A stretch of 64,000 nucleotides of DNA from Alligator mississippiensis (lineage: Eukaryota; Chordata; Crocodylia; Alligatoridae): NCBI RefSeq assembly GCF_030867095.1, contig NC_081824.1, positions 145,481,433 through 145,545,432 on the forward strand, in the 5' to 3' direction. Every line of letters begins with the position of its first letter. The first letter of the stretch is position 1. The notes beneath the pieces are model-generated. The model saw nothing but the letters and a program-made list of their open reading frames with translations. It had not been told where the DNA came from and did not search any database. A program made the position numbers and the translations under genes. This document shows positions 22,301-31,429 of this stretch, piece after piece.

Positions 22301-24735
22301 GGGGACTATGGGCTCAACAATTCAATGGTCAGATGGGTGGAAAACTGGTTGCAGGGTTGGACCCAGGGTGTAATAATAGATGGATATGTGTTGACCCGGT
22401 GGAAGGTAGCAAGTGGGGTCCCCCAGGGTTTGGTACTTGGATCAGTGCTTTTCAACATCTTGATCAATGATCTGGATGTGGGGGTGAAAAGCACACTGGC
22501 AAAGTTCGCTGATGACACTAAGCTGTGGGGAAGTGTGGCCACACATCAGGGTAGGATGACAATCCAGGCAGATCTAGACAGATTAGGTAGATTAGTTAGA
22601 TGGATGGACCAGAACCAGAACCAGATGCTGTTCAACACTGAGAAGTGAAAAGTGCTCCATCTGCAGAAAAATCCACAACAAGCTTATAGGCTCTGTGGTT
22701 CTACGCTAGCTAGCATGCATCTGAAAGGGACCTGGGGGTCATAATTGACCATAAAATGAAAATGAGCCACCAGTGTGATGCTATAGTTAGCAGAGGAAAC
22801 AGTATGCTGACATACATCAACCAATACATTTCAAGCAAAATTAAGCAAGTTATTCTCCCATCTACTCAGCATTGGTAAGGCTGCAGCTGGAGTACTGTTT
22901 CCAGTTCTGGGTGCCACACTTAAAGATGTGGAGAAGCTTGAGACAGTCCAGAGAAGAGTCACTTGTATGATTAGAGGCCTGAAGAGCAGGCCATATGAGG
23001 AAAGGCTGGCCAATATGAGACTGTTCAGCCTAGAAAAAAGAAGACTTTGGGAGGTGGTGGAGGGTTGGTGGTAGTTTACAAATATATAAGGGGTGAGCAT
23101 CAGGGGCTAGGCAAACAATTATACCCAAAGTGCACCAGGGGAAAACCAGGAGCAACAGTCATAAACTCATAGAAGAAGGTTTCAAACTGGATATAAGGAA
23201 AAACTTCTTCATGGTTCATGAGACCAGACTCTGGAATAGATTTCCAGTGGGGGTGGTGCAGACATCTACCCTGGAGATCTTCAAAAGGAGACTGAATGCA
23301 CACCTTCCTGGGGTTATTTGACCCCAGCAGTCTTTCCTGCCCAGAGCAGGAGGGCTGGACCGGATGATCTCATGAGGGCCCCTCCAGCCCTAAATTCTGT
23401 GAATCTGTGAGTTCAGCTTGTGGAGAAGGTGCTTAACAGAGGACACGACAGAAGTCTTCAAATATTTGAAGGGCTGCCATAAAGAAGAGCACCTTTTCTC
23501 TCTTGCTGCAGAGAGGAGGTGGTTAACCAACGGCTTGAAGGTACAGCAAAATACATTTAGATTGGGTATTCATCAAAAATTCTTCACTGTGAGAATAGTG
23601 AAGCAGTGGAATAGACTGCCTAGGGAAACTGTGGACTTGCCATCACTGGAGATGTTCAAGAAGAGGCTGGGCAGCCACTAGTTAGGGATGATTTGAATGT
23701 AGCCATGCTTATGTTCTACTATGGGTATTTCCCATGCTTCCGGTTTTTGGTGGTTTCCTCGGTCCCTGCTTTCTGTTACATGTGTCCAGGTGTTTTTAAA
23801 GTCTACCTCACAGACATTGGATGTTGGGTATAGCCAAGGCTGAGGATTTTGACTAGGGTGTGCCAATGCTCCTGTTGAACAGAAACCAGAGGTTCCTAGC
23901 TAGAGGGTTTTGCCCCTCTGCTCAGGGTCAGACCAATCACCATATTTGGGGTCAGCAAGGAATTTTACCATGTGGCCACATTGATATAAACTGTAGGGAT
24001 TTCTGCCTTCCTCTGTGGTGTGGTCCTCTACCTGGGATCTTTTGAGTATATCTTGACAACCTTTTGTAGAAGCAGAACCTTGGCTGTCATGGTTCCCCTG
24101 CTTTACTTGTGGCAGGTTAGGGTTTTTTGTCTGCGTTGTGTCAGGGTTGATGGTAATTTTACATAGAGTTTAAATTATGAATTGCATAGGATGGCTTGGA
24201 TAGGGATGATCCTGTCTCAGGCTGCAGTTGGATTGGTGACCTCTGGAGGTCCCTCCAAGCCCCACTTCTCTATAATTCTATTATTTTATCCCAACTACAT
24301 AGTTGGTCCAATAAAAGATACTTCCCTAAGAAATCCTTGCCTCTCGCATTTCTTGGAAAATGTATATATGTATATAATGTTAATATATTTTATATATGTA
24401 TATGTGTATATATATATAATGTGTATGTGTGTACATGGGCACATGTGTTACTTCAAGTGATTAAACATTCTGGGTCTAGTTTTTCATTCTGTTGTAGTTA
24501 CTTAGCATTGATGCAACTCCATGGATTTCATTAACATGGATTTCTTTTTCTGGGCTTTTATTTTATGTCTATGTTAGGATAATGTCAGTGTTGCTTCTTT
24601 GCAGGTGGTGTGAGTGACTGGAAGAGCCTCTTCAGTGAAGAGCAGAACCAGGAAATGGACAAAATATTTGAAGAACGCTTAGCACAAACCAAACTTGGTG
24701 CAAAGATAAAGTACAATGTTTGGTGTAAAGTGTGA
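7109..24735 (+). CDS. SULT6B1: SULT6B1-type cytosolic sulfotransferase, complete 7-exon gene (locus B)
   Basis: Seven exons join in frame: 7109-7310, 12661-12797, 13591-13680, 14396-14522, 15071-15165, 16164-16320 and 24605-24735, totalling 939 nt and 312 residues, close to the usual 295-305. The 5'-phosphosulfate loop PKSGTNW is at residues 65-71, the catalytic His in RTHL at 127, the 3'-phosphate motif RNPKD at 149-153, and RKGGVSDW at 268-275 (Ser replaces the usual Gly before DW). FTYKGIPYP and FEAR in exon 1 and the LGAK tail identify SULT6B1. Family role: PAPS-dependent sulfation of small molecules in the cytosol. ATG 7109 is chosen because upstream codons in that frame are microsatellite. 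Intron 2 uses a GC donor; the other introns are GT-AG. Introns 1 and 6 are repeat-laden. No disabling change is seen. Confidence 0.88.
7345..7395 (+). repeat. Trinucleotide repeat (GAT/GGT)n
   Basis: Imperfect GATGAT followed by GGTGGT repeats of about 50 bp, 35 bp into intron 1. Confidence 0.8.
7396..7790. other. Intron 1, AT-rich unassigned part
   Basis: AT-rich intronic sequence with nothing recognisable. Confidence 0.5.
7790..8850. repeat. GC-rich dispersed repeat in intron 1
   Basis: About 1 kb of GC-rich sequence with many short G, C and CTG runs. The stretch near 8600-8750 resembles 56340-56540 (agcagctggggcttgggtg is shared, followed by a similar gggctgtgga segment), so it is a dispersed repeat. 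Long open frames on both strands come from base composition; none shows a domain. Confidence 0.5.
8854..11172 (-). mobile_element. CR1 LINE, 5'-truncated, antisense in intron 1
   Basis: Read on the minus strand, it runs from the end of the endonuclease (10614-11180: [11 protein letters not shown], then SDHELITF) through reverse transcriptase to the thumb (9081-9467: [13 protein letters not shown]) and the tail at 8854. CR1 ORF2 encodes an AP-like endonuclease and reverse transcriptase for target-primed insertion. The frame is broken many times, so this copy is dead. It matches the antisense CR1 at 30546-35455 closely in structure and may belong to the same subfamily. Confidence 0.85.
11173..12640. 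other. Intron 1, C-rich and GC-rich unassigned stretch
   Basis: Bases 11190-11740 are rich in cctctcac and ccct words and resemble an antisense repeat. Bases 11852-11887 contain a short tandem pair (tggtatttacatggccc and a variant). Bases 12000-12240 are GC-rich. From 12250 to exon 2 the sequence is ordinary. No gene is supported. Confidence 0.4.
12661..12797 (+). CDS. SULT6B1: SULT6B1 exon 2, with GC splice donor
   Basis: The acceptor is tctccttcag at 12651-12660. The exon encodes residues 69-113, beginning [11 protein letters not shown] and ending GDTEKYQ. The donor is CAG|gcaagg, a GC-AG intron with an otherwise near-consensus site. In-frame joining to exon 3 (RMKK) matches the normal family order. 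No GT donor nearby would preserve the frame and alignment. Confidence 0.85.
12798..13590 (+). other. SULT6B1 intron 2 (GC-AG)
   Basis: 793 bp. It contains a short (TA)n run near 13306-13318 and ends tttgttaaag. No repeats are identified. Confidence 0.7.
13591..13680 (+). CDS. SULT6B1: SULT6B1 exon 3
   Basis: 30 codons, phase 0 on both sides, residues 114-143. It carries the catalytic histidine in [10 protein letters not shown] and is followed by donor gttagt. Confidence 0.87.
13681..14395 (+). other. SULT6B1 intron 3
   Basis: 715 bp of AT-rich sequence with no recognised element. The acceptor is attatccag. Confidence 0.6.
14396..14522 (+). CDS. SULT6B1: SULT6B1 exon 4
   Basis: Residues 144-185 plus one base. 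It begins [10 protein letters not shown] (3'-phosphate binding) and ends with [13 protein letters not shown] and donor gtacta. Confidence 0.87.
15071..15165 (+). CDS. SULT6B1: SULT6B1 exon 5
   Basis: The acceptor is ttttctccag. It completes codon 186 and encodes residues 187-217 ([18 protein letters not shown] through FEEVKE). The donor is gtgagg, phase 0. Intron 4 (14523-15070) shows nothing notable. Confidence 0.87.
15166..16163 (+). other. SULT6B1 intron 5 with a 41 bp direct repeat
   Basis: Two 41 bp copies, 15182-15222 and 15634-15674, match at about 34 of 41 positions in direct orientation and bracket a C-rich stretch. The first lies only 16 bp after exon 5. No known element is identified between them. 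Confidence 0.55.
16164..16320 (+). CDS. SULT6B1: SULT6B1 exon 6
   Basis: Residues 218-269 plus one base ([17 protein letters not shown] through [10 protein letters not shown]). The donor is gtaaat, phase 1. It joins exon 7 to complete the RKG PAPS motif. Confidence 0.88.
16321..17480 (+). other. SULT6B1 intron 6, proximal part
   Basis: Bases 16490-16950 are moderately GC-rich with open frames in several registers and no domain. The rest is ordinary intronic sequence. Confidence 0.45.
17482..19560 (-). mobile_element. CR1 LINE with largely open ORF2, antisense in intron 6
   Basis: The tail of attcatag repeats is at 17482-17515. On the minus strand one frame runs 19527-18247 (426 codons) and the next 18361-17690 (223 codons); they overlap near 18360, so a single small indel just after the FADD box separates them. 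The reverse transcriptase motifs are intact: [27 protein letters not shown]-like region (here TFDTVSH), [14 protein letters not shown] and FADDT. The copy is 5'-truncated, lacking the endonuclease and ORF1. It is the least decayed CR1 in the window. Confidence 0.88.
19561..20100. other. Intron 6, unassigned stretch
   Basis: Mostly unassigned. Bases 20025-20070 (gacctgaagaagaatgcc, then gaaagctc) resemble the 3' tail of a Penelope-like or similar retroelement in sense orientation; the match is weak. Confidence 0.3.
20105..20485 (+). mobile_element. Old CR1 LINE, 5' segment of a nested group
   Basis: Degenerate reverse transcriptase sequence in sense orientation (words matching tacttcagcaaggctttgac and cttataaacaaattggag). 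It breaks off at 20485, where an antisense non-LTR fragment begins, and resumes near 21450. Confidence 0.65.
20486..21449 (-). mobile_element. Non-LTR retrotransposon fragment, antisense (reverse transcriptase C-terminal region)
   Basis: The minus strand reads [22 protein letters not shown] around 21115-21050, followed in shifted frames by a WKILxIQWKDK segment, the C-terminal thumb and tail typical of LINE reverse transcriptases outside CR1. The 3' end on this strand is near 20486 (ctgtgagggacgag type). It is broken by stops. I cannot assign the clade. It splits the older sense CR1. Confidence 0.55.
21450..21950 (+). mobile_element. Old CR1 LINE, middle segment
   Basis: Sense reverse transcriptase sequence with [24 protein letters not shown] near 21550-21620 and [12 protein letters not shown] near 21750. 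It stops near 21950, where a second, different CR1 begins at an earlier point of the ORF ([19 protein letters not shown]). Confidence 0.7.
21951..23405 (+). mobile_element. Younger CR1 LINE inserted in the older one
   Basis: It begins in the reverse transcriptase ([20 protein letters not shown]), continues through [31 protein letters not shown] and [10 protein letters not shown], and ends with the CR1 3' terminal block at 23330-23405 (gatgatctcatgagggcccc). It has several stops and shifts. Its insertion explains why CR1 sequence starts again at an upstream motif. Confidence 0.75.
23406..24287 (+). mobile_element. Old CR1 LINE, 3' segment and tail
   Basis: It continues the older element: the frame at 23418-23681 reads [25 protein letters not shown], and the 3' end near 24180-24287 has ctctggaggtccctccaagcc. 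The same subfamily tail (ttctactatgggtatttcccatgc) recurs at 61700-61735. Bases 24300-24345 (ttggtccaataaaagata) look like the tail of another retroelement. Confidence 0.65.
24360..24435. repeat. (TA)n/(TG)n microsatellite
   Basis: An imperfect run of ta, tgta and gtgt words in intron 6 about 170-240 bp before exon 7. Confidence 0.7.
24605..24735 (+). CDS. SULT6B1: SULT6B1 exon 7 (terminal)
   Basis: The acceptor is ctttgcag. It completes Gly270 and encodes [18 protein letters not shown] through the [13 protein letters not shown] tail; TGA is at 24733-24735. It has the same length and phase as the locus A exon, but the 3' flanks of A and B do not align clearly. Confidence 0.88.
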
Positions 24736-24809
24736 GAAGTAAAAGAGGACTGGTGAAGCAAGAGCTTCCTACTGTCCTCTCAGATCAATTGCATCATATA
24801 CTTGAGAAA

Positions 24810-24815
24810 AATAAA
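24810..24815 (+). terminator. Polyadenylation signal AATAAA of SULT6B1 locus B
   Basis: A canonical AATAAA lies 75 bp after the stop codon. Confidence 0.6.
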
Positions 24816-26530
24816 ATGATGCAAAAGTTTCTGAATTTATAATGATTGCAATTTTCAGCAACAGACCTTCATATATGATTTTCACTTTAAGTCGAGACAT
24901 CTGGCACATTTAGACTTCATCCTTTCACCGAGTGTTATAAGCTATCATATCCAGATAAACACAACAATACTGCTTTAGTAGCTATCACTTGGAAGAAACT
25001 GTCATCTTGCCCTACCTCTCTAAATGTTATCAGTCTTTTGGATTGTGTAAGAGCATTTAGTATAAAGATATTTTAACCCCAAATGTTTCAAGCTGGACTT
25101 CTTCACAAAACTTAAATCAAACTTATTTTATGATCCACCTCTTTGAGCACATCAATGAAATTATTTCCATAGATCTTAGCAGAAGTTGTATCAAAATATA
25201 ATATGCATTGCTCAAACAGAGGAATAGAGAGTAGTTACTAAAACAGAGCACAATATTCTCTTAAGGCTCTTTATCCTGCTGAAAACAGAATCTTCTTCTG
25301 AACCTTTCTGGTTTTGGGGTTTTCTTGCGATTTTACAGCCAGATTTTCTAGAGACAGAACTCTTAAGTGAGTAAAACTCAACTGAAGTCAGAGAAATTAC
25401 ACTCACAAAGAATCTGGCTTATAATCATGAAAGACATAACCTTGATTTTCCTATTTTTCCTGGTCTAAATTAGCAATAGATATACTGATATCAAGTGAGT
25501 TAAACCAGTGTAAAAATTATGCGAATTAGATCAGAATCAGGCCTAGTTCTCTTTTCTTTGTATGTCATTCTTAGTTATTCTTTTTGTTATTCTTCTAGCT
25601 ATAATACAATTAAACTACTCTCTTGTAACATCTTCCACCTGGTTTCAGGGATGCTGCACGATTTTGCATGCCTATTTGAGGTCAAGCCTTGGTTGTTACA
25701 ATGAATATGAATAAAACCAGTGCATGAGTCAAGCAAGCAAGTTGCATCCATAACATTTCTCCTGAGTTAAATTTTTAATGCTACCTTTGAGCCACATAGC
25801 ATCTCCTTGCACTATATCTATGTGACAGCACTGAACATACATCATCCCAGCATTGCAAATTAACATATCCCTTCCAGTTCAGGGGTGCAACAGCTTAGAA
25901 GGACTTTCCCTGTTAGGGACTGGTCCTGTTTGCTCTTCTCCAGGGTGAAGCCCAGTAATAGAACTGAAAGTAGGCACCTTTTCTCTCTTGTGATTTCTGT
26001 AACACACCCCTGGATGGCTCCCATGCAGTATAGAAGAAGAAGCATCTGGTTTGAATGCAGAGGGCATGGAACTTGGCTGTTAGGAATGAAAAAAGAGCCA
26101 AGTCCTTTGAATTTCTTCCAGACTATATAAACACCCTCTCCCACAAGCCAAGGTGCATTTGGAAAAGTTCCCCTCTGCAAAGTAAATTCTGAAAGCTAAC
26201 AATCTATTACTATTACACTTTGAGACAAACCTCCCTTCTCAGAAATTGGATTAAAATTTACTGAGAACAATTGTATTCCTAAAAACATTCAATTCATGAA
26301 GAAAGAAATTTAGCAGAAGCTTTTCTTTCAAGAAGTATGTCAGAAAGTTTTCTCTGTGCAACTCTTTTTCTCCTTAAAGCAAAACCTCCCAGAGAGCTGG
26401 AGGTGTAACACTGTATACTGGGGTGCCTGGAGCAGCTGCAACAGACAGAGGCAACAAGCAACCTGCAGCTTTCCATTTTAATTTTGATTTTACCAAGGTT
26501 ATTCAAGGAGTAAGGTGTAGAAACAAAGAC
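24816..26530. other. 3' flank of SULT6B1 locus B, no gene seen
   Basis: AT-rich single-copy-looking sequence without an assignable repeat or exon. Open frames around 25860-26180 show no domain. Confidence 0.5.
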
Positions 26531-26539
26531 TAGGCTTTT

Positions 26540-27400
26540 TTTTGCATTTAAAGTGTTTTATTGCCATGACTTAACTGAAGTGCATGGCTTTGCAGCACTT
26601 TAAAAATGAGTACAGTGCTTTAAATTAACCCCTGTCAAATGAGGTATTAAATTTGAAGCTGCTGTGCTGGCATCAGCACTGGGAGTGGGGGCTCTGCCCT
26701 GCTGCCACTTGCCAGCCGGGGTTGGGGGGGGGTGAGCACAGTTGCTGCTTATGAGCTGGGGCAGACGCTACCACTGCTTGCCAGCAGGGGTGTGTGTGGG
26801 GGGGTGAAGGATGTGGATGCAGCAGTGCTGGGTTGGGGGCTATGCCCAGCTGCTACTTGCCCCCTTCCGCCCGAAGCGAGCTGTGCCTGCATCCCACCCC
26901 CAACCCCCACCCCAGCTGGGAAAACGGCAGCAGGGCAGAGCCCCCTCTCTGAGCACTGCTGCACCCGCATCCCATGTCCTCCCCTGCCTCCCCCCCGAGT
27001 TCTGAGCCCCAGGGGCAAAGTGTAGGGGGTGCATAAAGGTGCCCCCTGAGTGTGGAGGTGTACCCCCTGCAAAAAAGGCATTGCTGACACTGTCGGTGGC
27101 ATCTGCAGGTGGTCGCCGATCCCTGGTTGGTGCTCGTCACCCCTCCTACCAGTGGCAGTGCTGGTGGCATCTGCGGGAGCTCCATGCTTACTGCCAGCAG
27201 GCTCCTGCTGCTGGGCTCCTGCTGCCACCAGCACAGCCATGCCCCCCCAGCTGCCAGGGGCATGCGCCATTCATGCCATGGCCACCCCAGCTGGGCAGCT
27301 TTTCCCAGCCCCAATCCCACCCTCCCCCACACCCCTTCAATCCCCTTTCCCCCAACCCCAACAGACTTACCAGCTGTAGGCAGCTGTCAGCTGCCTATTT
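26540..27400. repeat. AT-rich plus GC-rich dispersed repeat
   Basis: Bases 26540-26660 match the reverse complement of 4690-4850. Bases 26690-27400 are GC-rich; 27015-27180 (ggtgcataaaggtgcccc, ccctgcaaaaaaggcatt) match the two flanks of the provirus at 41215-41246 and 49285-49360, showing that the provirus sits in another copy of this repeat. The overlapping open frames are compositional. Confidence 0.5.
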
Positions 27401-28330
27401 AGTCTATGGCCAAATCTCTGAAACAGCGCTGAATTGGTGCCAAATTTTTCACATCTGATTCAGCCGAATTGAATCAGGACAATGACCCGACTCTTCGAAT
27501 TGAATCACTGTCCTCTGACTTGGCCAAATCCAAATCCAAAGAGAATATTTGCCACTTTGCACAGGTCTCATAGATACTTTTTTCTCACTATGGCAGTGTA
27601 AAGAGGGCTTAAAAATGTACATACACCAAATTAACACCCACTTTAAAGACCATTATATTGCCAAATTGGTGTCCAGGGAGTTTAGGGGATTTATGAATAT
27701 GAAGATATTATTCTCTTGCCATAAATAAATCCCAGGCAAATTAAAGAAACTTTAACCTTTTAGAGTGAATACTCCTGTGTTATGTAAGACACAGGTGATA
27801 CAATAATTAACAGGACTAAGCAGTCCTTTCTTGAGGGGCAATGTTCAAACATAAATTATGCAATACATGCAATTAATGCCAGAAGGACCTTTGTTTGCTG
27901 ATGCCTAGCCCATGTGTTCAGTGAGGGATCTGAAGCTGATCTAGAGCCTTTATTTTTTTGTTAGTATGGGAATTAGCTGGAGGAGTGAGAGGGAACCACA
28001 TAACTCTTCAAATTTATATACTAATAGCAAAAACTATTTATTGCCTCCAAACTTACAAGTGTTTGAACTAAATATATGAGCTAAAGCTTCTTTCTATGTA
28101 TCCATAAACTACTGGTAAATCTGACTTTTCAAATAAGCCTTGCTCTCCAAGCCTGTAAATATTACACTATTCATCATTTTCAGATGGTCTTATCCACATT
28201 TGTAACAGCGAACTGCACAATTTTGAAGATTTGGTAGCTGAGTTTTAGTTATTCAGTGTCAACCTCAAAGCATTCATCTGTATATATGCATGCATAAGCA
28301 CAAGTATGTGTTGACCTAACCTAAAATGCA
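27401..28330. other. Unassigned intergenic stretch
   Basis: AT-rich; no repeat, exon or RNA gene is recognised. Confidence 0.5.
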
Positions 28331-28336
28331 CTCACA

Positions 28337-28859
28337 GGCCATGTCCAGACAAGCACGGACATGCAATATGTGGCACTGCAGACACATTTGCAGTGCCACA
28401 CACTACACATGCAAGCATTTGGTCCACACATGCAGGCATTCCTTGCGGCAGTGGGGGCGAGGGGGTGGGATTTGACCCTGGGAGATCCCAAGGTCAAAAA
28501 AAGCCACACAAAACAAACAAACAAACAAAAAAAGCAAAGCAACACACATGGTGGCATTGTGACTCACCCAAAACCAGAGCCTGGCCAGGAGCTGGAGCTA
28601 CACTCCAGCTCCCAGCCAGGCTCCCATCTGCAAGAGTACCATGGCTGCAACTCCCTGATGCACCCAGGACCCCAGGTAAGGCTTCTGGAGCCAGCACAGT
28701 TGCTGGATCCAGCCTCTCCTACCATACCTGGGGTAGCCTGCTGCATACCAGACTGCACGTGGCATGGGTGTTCCCTGGGGACAAATAGCAGTGGCACAAG
28801 GTGTTTTGCTGCTACTTGTCCCTGGGGAAACAAACATCCACACTTATCTGGATGTGGCC
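28337..28859. mobile_element. PIF/Harbinger-like MITE
   Basis: The left end GGCCATGTCCAGACAAGCAC pairs with the inverted right end (cttatctggatgtggcc), and ACA lies just outside both ends (28334-28336, 28860-28862). The interior carries gcagtgccaca-type inverted words and an (ACAA)n run near 28505. It has no coding capacity. Confidence 0.6.
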
Positions 28860-28879
28860 ACAGAGGTGTCTTTGGGGAA

Positions 28880-29785
28880 CATCTAAGCAAAGGAACCAAA
28901 GACTAAATAGACAGGGAGAGAACTGCTGTCTCCCAGACATTGGTGTCTGTTCTAAAAAGCAGGGTTGAGGCATATAGTCTAGGCAGTATGAGACATGTGC
29001 ACTGCTACTGCCTGGGCTGTAGTTTTCATATCTATGAAAAAGAGTTCAGATTCCAAATCTAACAATTAGTCACCTTTCCTCAACAACACATTTAATTAAA
29101 AAAAAAAATCTTTGTGTTCTTTAGACAAAATTATCCTGGTCCCACCAAACTTCAGAAAAATTAAGCATATGTTTATAATGAAATTGGGGTTGTTATGTAG
29201 ATGCTTTGGATTGGGAGTTAATTCAACCTATTGAATTAATTAGTGGAGTCAACTTCACGTGGGGTAATTACAATACATATAGACACTTTATTTCTGTGAG
29301 AAAGTAGCTAAATCAATATGAATTTGATACATTTTTACACAAAGCAAGCAAGTTTCAGTGAATTTAATTAAGTTTCCAGTATGGGCAAGTTTGCCATTGA
29401 CTTCATAAAGAGCAGGCTGAGGCCATCTATCTATCTATCTAGATACATGTTTAGAGAGAAAGAACAGATCAAATACTGGTTCTGGGAAATGGCTGAATGT
29501 GATGTTTGTGACTACTAGCTGTATGGAATGTTTTTTATATTTAAAAGTAAATCAACAGCATCCAATAAAGCAAGGGATATTGTAAGACTCACTGTATTTG
29601 GTGCTGTTGATTCATATCAGTGTGAATCCATAAGAGAAGGGGTATGTGTCTCCCCCCAACTAGTATTTTAGGTCCTGAACCATAAATATGACTAATTTTC
29701 TGTATATTTGTTATATATAATCTGCATTTCATTATAGGATTAAATGTTAGCATATGTTCTTGAGAGCGTCTCATAGGAAAGGTAT
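28880..29785. other. Unassigned intergenic stretch with a (TATC)n run
   Basis: Contains a short TATC repeat at 29424-29441. Otherwise nothing is recognised. Confidence 0.5.
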
Positions 29786-29789
29786 CTTT

Positions 29790-30493
29790 TTAATAGGCAG
29801 ACAAGGTTCTTTGGGTAAATCTGATATATTTTATTAGACCAACTCAAATAGTTGGAAAAACTCTTCTTAGCAAGCTTTTGGGTATAAATACCCTTCATCA
29901 GGCTGAGGAAGCATCTGCAGTTGGTTTGTGCTCTTCCTGGATGGAATGAATATTAACAAAGCCAAAAGATGGTATGCATGCAAGAAAGTCAGTGAATATG
30001 TAAATTGAGGAGTCAGTGGGTGAGAGACAGGCTGGTGGGGAGGGAAGGAAGGGGAATGAATGTAGCTGGTAAATAGTGAAGAGGTACCTGGGGAGTCAGA
30101 TGTCAGGCAGGTTATAATTTGTCATAAATCCGATGCCTATATTTAGCCCATAATTTTTTGTATCCAGGAGGTTGATGAAGTGAAGTTCATAGGCTCATTT
30201 GTGAAAAGTGTTTTGTAAATTCCCTTTGAGGATTAGAACTGAGAGATTGGAGAAAGAGTGGTTTTCTTGTAAGAAGTGTGCCCCCACAGGTAATTATCTT
30301 TAATAGATTTTTAGTGTTCTTGTCTTTAATAGTGATCTTGTCTTTAATAGATTTCTAGTGTGCATTCATTCTGGTGCGCAGTTGTTATTTGGTCTCTCCT
30401 ATGTATTTTCCATCAGGGTGCTAAGCTGTGCAGGAAACATTTTTTTTAAGAGTTGACTTCTAAGCAGTCACCAGCAGCTGACTGCTTTGTAGC
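29790..30493 (-). mobile_element. Penelope-like retroelement fragment (GIY-YIG endonuclease region), antisense
   Basis: On the minus strand, in broken frames, the sequence reads an ETKxQLRTRMNAH stretch near 30400-30350, then SFSNLSVLILKGN, then HFINLLDTKNYGLNIGIGFM near 30190-30120. This order resembles the C-terminal GIY-YIG endonuclease of Penelope-like elements. The tail near 29800-29850 (ttttattagaccaact on the plus strand) resembles tails seen elsewhere in the window. It is heavily decayed; the assignment is by pattern only. Confidence 0.45.
30364..30493 (+). repeat. 130 bp direct duplication, copy X1
   Basis: It matches 30964-31094 with about four substitutions and one indel. It is part of the Penelope-like fragment. 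Confidence 0.9.
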
Positions 30494-30963
30494 CTGCAGC
30501 ATACTCATAATCTCCCTAGGATGATAGATTATCAGTCCATCCAACATGTCATAGATTCATAGGTTCATAGACATTAGGGCTGGAAGGGACCTCGGAAGAT
30601 CTTTGAGTCCAGCCCCCTGCCCCAGAGGCAGGAAGTCAGCAGGGGTCATAGGATCCCAGAAAGATAAACATTCAGATGTCTCTTGAAGGTGTTCAAAGTA
30701 GGTGCTTGAACCACCTCTGGTGGCAGTCTATTCCAAACCTTGGGGGCTTGGACAGTAAAGAAGTTCTGCCTTATGTACAGCCTGAAACAGCCATGGAGGA
30801 GTTTGTGACCATTCCATCTTGTCATCCCTTGGGGCGCTCTGGTGAACAGAAATTCCCCCAGATCCTGATGAACACCCATGATAAACTTATAGGTGGTCAC
30901 CAGATCACCCCTGAGCCTGTGCTTTTCCAGGCTGAAGAGTCCCATAGCTCTCACCCTCTCTTT

Positions 30964-31425
30964 ATTCATTCTGGTGCGCAGTTGTTACTTGGTCTCTCCT
31001 ATGTATTTTCCATCAGGGTGCTGAGCTGTGCAGGAAACATTTTTTTTAAAGAGTTGACGTCTAAGCAGTCACCAGCAGCTGACTGCTTAGTAGCAGTCAC
31101 TAGGGGAGACCAGAAGGGTTTGGGGGAGACCTTGTTTCCCCTAGCGCCCCCTGGGATAACAAGGAATAACAGCCACAAGTTGTTGGAGAGTAGGTTTAGA
31201 TTAGACATCCGTAGGAACTACTTCACAGTTAGGGTGGCTAGGATCTGGAACCAACTTCCAAGGGAAGTGGTGCTGGCTCCTACCCTGGGGGTCTTTAAGA
31301 AGCGGCTTCATGCTTACCTGGCTGGGGTCATTTGAAACCAGTTTTCTTCCTGCCCAGGCAGGGGGTCGGACCTGAAGATCTACAAGGTCCCTTCCGACCC
31401 TACTTCTATGATTCTATGATTCATA
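30964..31425 (+). mobile_element. Chimeric insertion: Penelope-like piece (X2) fused to a CR1 3' end
   Basis: Bases 30964-31094 repeat X1 (30364-30493) at about 96% identity. Bases 31100-31425 are a sense CR1 3' end ([20 protein letters not shown], then IWNQLPREVV) with an attctatg-type tail. The combined block splits the antisense CR1 between ctctcttt (about 30962) and aaggtcgg (31426 on); the related CR1 at 9258 is uninterrupted there (ctctctttataaggcctg). Confidence 0.75.
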
Positions 31426-31429
31426 AGGT

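Noticed and set aside
26749..27460. Open frames of 139-173 codons
   Set aside because: Lies in a repeat also found on both sides of the provirus; no conserved protein.
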